A stretch of 64,000 nt of DNA from CAZMXS01 sp964570325 (GTDB taxonomy: Bacteria > Verrucomicrobiota > Kiritimatiellia > CAIQIC01 > CAZMXS01): positions 1 through 64,000 of the forward strand of contig CAZMXS010000013.1 in NCBI GenBank assembly GCA_964570325.1, written 5' to 3'. Numbering within the stretch: the stretch's first letter is position 1; every line of letters begins with the position of its first letter. The notes beneath the pieces are model-generated. The model searched no databases and was not told where the DNA came from. It saw only the letters and a program-made list of their open reading frames with translations. Both the position numbers and the translations under genes were made by a program. This document shows, piece after piece, positions 60,290-64,000 of this stretch.

Positions 60290-61408
60290 ATGCGATCCCC
60301 CCTATCCATAGGGCTGGGAAACGGGCCGTCACAGACCCATGCGCTGCGCGAGGCGGCCTTGACCGCGCGCGGCACGCATTTCTTCCCGACGCGGAACTCG
60401 CCGGTTTTTATCGGCCGGACCGGAGTGACGGTGACGGTGTCCGACCTGCATCTCGCGCCAAACGCGCAGCGGCCCATCGCGGGCGAGATCACCTACCGGC
60501 TCCCCGCCTGGTCCCGCGCTGGCGCGGCCACCGTCACGGGTAATCCCGACGCCGATCAAATCGCCGTCACCCAGGACGACCGGGGCGACACGATCATCGC
60601 GGTCACGCATACCGGCCTGCAAGCGTCGCTAAACCTGGGGCGCATCGCAGCCCTGACCCTGCACGGCAACGGCGGCGACGATGAATTGAGCGTCAAGGTC
60701 AGCGACTATTTCGGCGGCGTGACCATCGTTGGCGGCGAAGGCAACGACACGATAACGGCCGAGATCGAACGGGCCCTGCAGCGGGGCGTGACCATCCGCG
60801 GCGACGCCGGCGCGGATACAATCTCGCTGTCCGGCGCCGCGCTCCGCTCACTGATCGCAGGCGGCGCCGGCAACGACATCCTGGCGGCCGCCACACTCCC
60901 GACCACGGCCTTCCGGCAGCAACTGCAGGGCGACGACGGCGACGACATTCTCACCGGCAGCCCCGGCGCGGACGATCTGACCGGCGGGCCCGGCGCGGAT
61001 CGGCTCTTTGGCCGGGAGGGCGCGGACCAACTGGCGGGCATGGCCGGCGCCGACTGGCTTGCCGGCGGCGCCGGCCATGACCGGCTCCTCGGCGGCGATG
61101 ACGCGGACATCGTACTCGGCGGCGCCGGGGACGACCAACTGCAGGGCAACGCGGACGATGATCAACTTTATGCGGGAGCCGGCACGGATGAACTCAAAGG
61201 CGGCGCCGGCCGCGACGCATTCGCGCCGAATACCGTCCGACCATTCGACCTGTCGCTCCAGGAGCGGTTGGTCAGCCGGCTCAAAGTGGGGGTCCGCGGC
61301 GAGACGCGCGCGCAATCCATGCTGGCCGGGTACCGTGGAAATGACAAGCGGCTGCTGGACTATCAGACGGCGACAGATGCGCTGCTGGACCGGCGCTATG
61401 TGGTGTGA
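60290..61408 (+). CDS. RTX-type calcium-binding repeat protein
   Basis: A 372-residue protein. After an N-terminal beta-rich region (1-120) there are about ten glycine/aspartate nonapeptide-like repeats (about 125-315), such as GGEGNDTIT, GGAGNDILA, GDDGDDILTG, GGPGADRLFG and GGAGHDRLLG, the RTX calcium-binding parallel beta-roll. No Sec signal is present, as expected for type I secretion or another route, but no type I exporter is in the window. A helical tail of about 50 residues ends it. Function unknown. Confidence 0.82.
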   Translation: MRSPLSIGLGNGPSQTHALREAALTARGTHFFPTRNSPVFIGRTGVTVTVSDLHLAPNAQRPIAGEITYRLPAWSRAGAATVTGNPDADQIAVTQDDRGDTIIAVTHTGLQASLNLGRIAALTLHGNGGDDELSVKVSDYFGGVTIVGGEGNDTITAEIERALQRGVTIRGDAGADTISLSGAALRSLIAGGAGNDILAAATLPTTAFRQQLQGDDGDDILTGSPGADDLTGGPGADRLFGREGADQLAGMAGADWLAGGAGHDRLLGGDDADIVLGGAGDDQLQGNADDDQLYAGAGTDELKGGAGRDAFAPNTVRPFDLSLQERLVSRLKVGVRGETRAQSMLAGYRGNDKRLLDYQTATDALLDRRYVV

Positions 61409-61466
61409 TGATCCGGCCAGGAACGGCCGGCCGCCAAGCGGGCACGGAGGCCCGCGCTTATCCAGG

Positions 61467-61521
61467 AGAGTTCAAAGTTAAATGTTCAAGGGGTTGTCGG
61501 AACCTTTGAACGGTGAACTCT
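61467..61521. terminator. nested inverted repeat between convergent genes
   Basis: The outer arms AGAGTTCA (61467-61474) and TGAACTCT (61514-61521) match perfectly; the inner arms GTTCAAGG (61484-61491) and CCTTTGAAC (61503-61511) pair with one bulge. It lies between the RTX gene and fliN and overlaps the fliN stop. It may act as a bidirectional terminator, although no T-run follows. Confidence 0.45.
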
Positions 61522-61972
61522 ATATGGATTCCAGCCGCTGCTGCGGTTCAACCAGCTTGGTGATGCGGACGCCGAAGTTCTCGTTGACCACCACGACATC
61601 GCCCTGTCCAACCAACTTGCCGTTGACGATGATATCCGCAGAGCCGCCGGCCAACCGGTCCAGTTCCACGATCGAGCCCGGACCCAGACGCAGGATATCG
61701 CGGATGGAGATGGTGGTCTGTCCAAGTTCAACATGCACCTCGACCGGGATGTCGAGGATCATTGTCAGGTTGATATCTTTTGCCCGCTGGTCCGGCTCCG
61801 CGGCCGCGGGGGCAGGCTCGAGCGCCGGCGCTTCCACCGGATGCGCTTTCACGGACTGTGCCGCGGCCACCTCGGCCTCCATCTGCTTGTACAGCTCGGC
61901 CATCTCGGCATCCGCCGGCGCCGGCTGTCCGGTTGTTTCGCCGCCTTGTGTTCCACTGGGTTCGTCGGTCAT
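61520..61972 (-). CDS. fliN: flagellar motor switch protein FliN
   Basis: A 150-residue protein: an acidic Ala/Pro-rich N-terminus (about 1-65), then a SpoA/FliN C-terminal domain with MILDIPVEVHVELGQTTISIRDIL, LGPGSIVELDRLAGGSADI and NENFGVRITKL, all typical. It forms the C-ring of the flagellar motor with FliM. Preceded by GAGGGGG. Last gene of the motB-fliL-fliM-fliN run, 51 bp after fliM. Confidence 0.95.
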   Translation of the reverse strand: MTDEPSGTQGGETTGQPAPADAEMAELYKQMEAEVAAAQSVKAHPVEAPALEPAPAAAEPDQRAKDINLTMILDIPVEVHVELGQTTISIRDILRLGPGSIVELDRLAGGSADIIVNGKLVGQGDVVVVNENFGVRITKLVEPQQRLESI

Positions 61973-62023
61973 AACCCCCTCGCATTTGGTGTGCCGTAAT
62001 ACATTTCCATCATTTGAATCGGC

Positions 62024-63043
62024 CTATTTCTTCGCCCCCTCCGCCCCATTACCGCCTTGCAGATTGAATTGGCTGGTCAGCAGGCGAATCGCCGCCTTGT
62101 TCCGCCGCCGGCCAATTTCCGCGGAGAAAAACGGCCGGTCGGCCACTTGCACCTCGATCGGCTGATCAATTCGCCGGTCAAGGCGAATCAGGTCGCCGAC
62201 CTTCAGATTGGCCAACTGATCGGTCGTGATGACGCTCCGGCCGATCACCGCATGCAAATCCAGCGGCACCTTGCCGATGGCGCCGAGCATCTCCTCATGG
62301 GAACGATCCACCTTGGCCAGGCCATCGCGCCGCGCGCCGATCCGCGCGCTGAGCTTGCCCAGCAGGGGTTGGACCATCTGGAACGGGTAGCAGATGTTCA
62401 TCACTCCTGAAAGCTCGCCCATCCGCAGGTCAAGCGTCACGCTCAACACGAGCGACTCGCTGGTGACCAGTTGCACGTACTCGGGATTGGACTCGAACGA
62501 TTGCGCCGTAAATGAGAGGTCTATCACGTTCGACCAGGCGGACTTGAGCTCCGCCCGGACCACGTCGGTAATGTCCGTCGAGATCGTCTGCTCGATCGCG
62601 GTCAACTCGCGCGGCTCCTGGACGCTGGTGCCGTCACCGCCCAGCAGGATGTCAATCATCGCCAGCACAATCGAAAGGTTCATCTCCACGACAATTTCGC
62701 CGATGCTGGGCGTGGTGGACATAACCGCGAGGTAGGTCGGCCGGAAAAGCGACAGGATGAACTCACCATAAGTGAACTGGTCAATGGCAACCAGCTTGAT
62801 ATCCACCGACTTCTTGAGGCTGACGAACAGCCCCGTCTGCAACCCCTTGGCGAACAGATCGTGAATCACCTGGAAGCCATGAAGTTGATCGCCCGACACC
62901 AGCCGCGGTTTGCGAAAGTTGTAGGCGACGACCTTGACCTCTTCCGCGACCGTGGTTGGTAGCTCGTCCTCCGGCTTCACCTCGCCGGTTTTCATGGCCT
63001 GCAGCAGGGCGTCCACCTCTTCCTGGGTCAGGGTCTTGTCCAT
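62024..63043 (-). CDS. fliM: flagellar motor switch protein FliM
   Basis: A 339-residue FliM with the N-terminal start MDKTLTQEEVDALLQAM (the EEVDALL part is in the CheY-binding region), the middle domain (ISGDQLHGFQVIHDLFAKGLQ equivalent), TTPSIGEIVVEMNLSIVLAMIDILLGG, and a C-terminal SpoA domain (LQVGDLIRLD-like segment LKVGDLIRLDRRIDQPIEV). It converts CheY-P binding into rotor reversal. Sixteen bases separate it from fliL. Confidence 0.96.
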   Translation of the reverse strand: MDKTLTQEEVDALLQAMKTGEVKPEDELPTTVAEEVKVVAYNFRKPRLVSGDQLHGFQVIHDLFAKGLQTGLFVSLKKSVDIKLVAIDQFTYGEFILSLFRPTYLAVMSTTPSIGEIVVEMNLSIVLAMIDILLGGDGTSVQEPRELTAIEQTISTDITDVVRAELKSAWSNVIDLSFTAQSFESNPEYVQLVTSESLVLSVTLDLRMGELSGVMNICYPFQMVQPLLGKLSARIGARRDGLAKVDRSHEEMLGAIGKVPLDLHAVIGRSVITTDQLANLKVGDLIRLDRRIDQPIEVQVADRPFFSAEIGRRRNKAAIRLLTSQFNLQGGNGAEGAKK

Positions 63044-63059
63044 GGGCGTATCCCGTCGT

Positions 63060-63569
63060 TTATTGAATCAGGAACTGGCTGAAATATACATCCGTCACCG
63101 CGCCGGACAACTTGTCCTTCGTGGCTTCGTTGATCAAGGTCATGATCTCCCGCTTGAGCGCCTCGCGGCCGTTGGGGCCCTCGAGTTCGTCAATGGTCTT
63201 CGTGCTCGCGGCCTGCAGCACGCGGTCCTTGAGCAACGGGTTGATCTTCTCCAACTGGTTCGCCAGGCGCGTCTCGCTGAGCACCAGCACCGGTTGGATC
63301 TTGAGGATGCGGGTGCCCTTGGTTTCGGCGATGTTCACATAGATCTCGCCCAAATCGAAGGTGGCCTGCTCCGTCGGCGACGGCCGGGCCTCCGGCGCCG
63401 GGGTGGACGGCACGGTCGCCTTGACGACGAAATATGTGATCACCGGGGTAATGACCATGATGGCCACGCCGATGATAATGATCAGCATCATGCTGGATTT
63501 CGGCTTGGCCGCGGCGGCCTCGCCCGCTCCGGCTTCCGCAGGCGCTTTTTCAGCTTGTTCATCGGCCAT
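63060..63569 (-). CDS. fliL: flagellar basal body-associated protein FliL
   Basis: A 169-residue protein with a short cytoplasmic N-terminus, one transmembrane helix (about 28-50; MMLIIIIGVAIMVITPVIT) and a periplasmic FliL domain (FDLGEIYVNIAETKGTRILKIQPVL, ending in the typical DVYFSQFLIQ). It stabilises the stator units around the motor. GAGGAGG precedes the ATG at 63569. Confidence 0.93.
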   Translation of the reverse strand: MADEQAEKAPAEAGAGEAAAAKPKSSMMLIIIIGVAIMVITPVITYFVVKATVPSTPAPEARPSPTEQATFDLGEIYVNIAETKGTRILKIQPVLVLSETRLANQLEKINPLLKDRVLQAASTKTIDELEGPNGREALKREIMTLINEATKDKLSGAVTDVYFSQFLIQ

Positions 63570-63597
63570 GACAACCTCCTCGCCGGCGCCGGCCGGC

Positions 63598-64000
63598 TTA
63601 GCTTCGCATTATGGGTTTGTTTATTTTCCGGATGGACAGCAGGACCGGGTTAATCCGGCCATCCGCGCTCATTTTCCGCAGATAACGGTCATGGGAAAAA
63701 CCCGTCGCATCAAGCTGGGACCGCGCGATCCGGCATTGCTCGTTGAAAAAACGAACCACGGCCGCCGATCGTTGCGTCGCCAGACGCAGGTCGGCGTCCG
63801 CGCCGCCGGCATTGGTCACCGTGCACATCACGGTGAACACACAATCCGGCAGGTTGTAGAAAATACCGCCGACCCGGCTGAGAAACTGGCAACTCGGACG
63901 GTCCAGCACGGCGCTGTCCTCCACGAACTGGACGGGCGCGGCAATTGTGACACTGACGCCGCGATCATCGAACTCCGTGTGCAAGATAGATACGCTGGAA
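63598..64000 (-). CDS. motB: flagellar motor protein MotB, C-terminal part (runs off the right edge)
   Basis: About 133 residues of an OmpA/MotB-like peptidoglycan-binding domain: VSVTIAAPVQFVEDSAVL at its start, DLRLATQRSAAVVRFF, QLDATGFSHDRY. The frame continues past 63984 to the window end, so the TTG there is not the start; the N-terminal transmembrane part lies outside. Upstream of fliL, as in many flagellar operons. Alternative: another OmpA-like protein, but the context favours MotB. Confidence 0.8.
   Translation of the reverse strand, partial: SSVSILHTEFDDRGVSVTIAAPVQFVEDSAVLDRPSCQFLSRVGGIFYNLPDCVFTVMCTVTNAGGADADLRLATQRSAAVVRFFNEQCRIARSQLDATGFSHDRYLRKMSADGRINPVLLSIRKINKPIMRS

Overview
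The window is GC-rich, densely coded DNA from a Gram-negative, flagellated bacterium. I infer a member of the PVC superphylum (Kiritimatiellota, Verrucomicrobiota or Lentisphaerota-like). The reasons are a very large gingipain-type surface protease with Calx-beta repeats and a C-terminal domain I associate with those phyla, GH53-like, GH123-like and FGE-sulfatase-like genes, a lipid A type acyltransferase and T2SS-like genes. No rRNA or other decisive marker is present, so the taxon stays an inference. A 100-N run at 53928-54027 shows that this is a scaffolded assembly.

Layout. 1-7414: a lipoprotein, a 1442-residue secreted C25-type protease, an HtrA-like protease and a YdcF-like protein. 7390-12076 (minus strand): a PIG-L deacetylase and the classical thrS-infC-rpmI-rplT translation cluster, preceded by a small SpoT-like HD hydrolase. 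infC appears to use the rare AUU start codon and a hairpin plus T-run lies between infC and rpmI. 12180-14579: a DUF362/ferredoxin protein and an unusual NYN nuclease carrying twelve DnaJ-type CxxCxGxG motifs. 14679-23474: a surface polysaccharide locus of three glycosyltransferases, a BioF2/FemAB-like acyltransferase, two methyltransferases, a flippase and a GxQxG-repeat surface protein; most genes overlap by ATGA. 23645-30768: an STT3-like membrane glycosyltransferase and a redox cassette (DUF6599-like, DUF362, polyferredoxin, aldo/keto reductase).

30881-39414 is accessory: an uncharacterised small protein, a 4-TM coiled-coil protein, an FGE-like protein, an LpxL-like acyltransferase, a decayed GH53 galactanase, a DUF6485 zinc protein and a GH123/DUF4091-like secreted protein. 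39500-43877 holds DNA maintenance and housekeeping genes: recN, tRNA-Met, HIT, CBS and class II photolyase. 43942-45909 is a mobile-element scar: a truncated membrane protein, an ISAs1-type transposase fragment and a complete REP-associated tyrosine transposase (RAYT) between 27-bp inverted repeats. 45910-47997 is a Wzm/Wzt-type polysaccharide ABC exporter. 48193-51505 is a gspK-L-M-like set, followed by two related coiled-coil/TPR proteins, a GT39-like enzyme, an NtrC-type two-component pair, an RTX-repeat protein and a flagellar operon (motB-fliL-fliM-fliN) that runs off the right edge.

The most unusual signals are: (i) a 51-bp double-palindrome element found inside two unrelated coding genes without breaking them, resembling the Rickettsia palindromic element idea; (ii) the RAYT/REP system, with a distant REP copy that shares the 3' coding end of the transposase; (iii) the NYN nuclease with a 12-motif zinc array; (iv) a collapsed tandem repeat behind the N gap, which falsely splits one gene into two frames.
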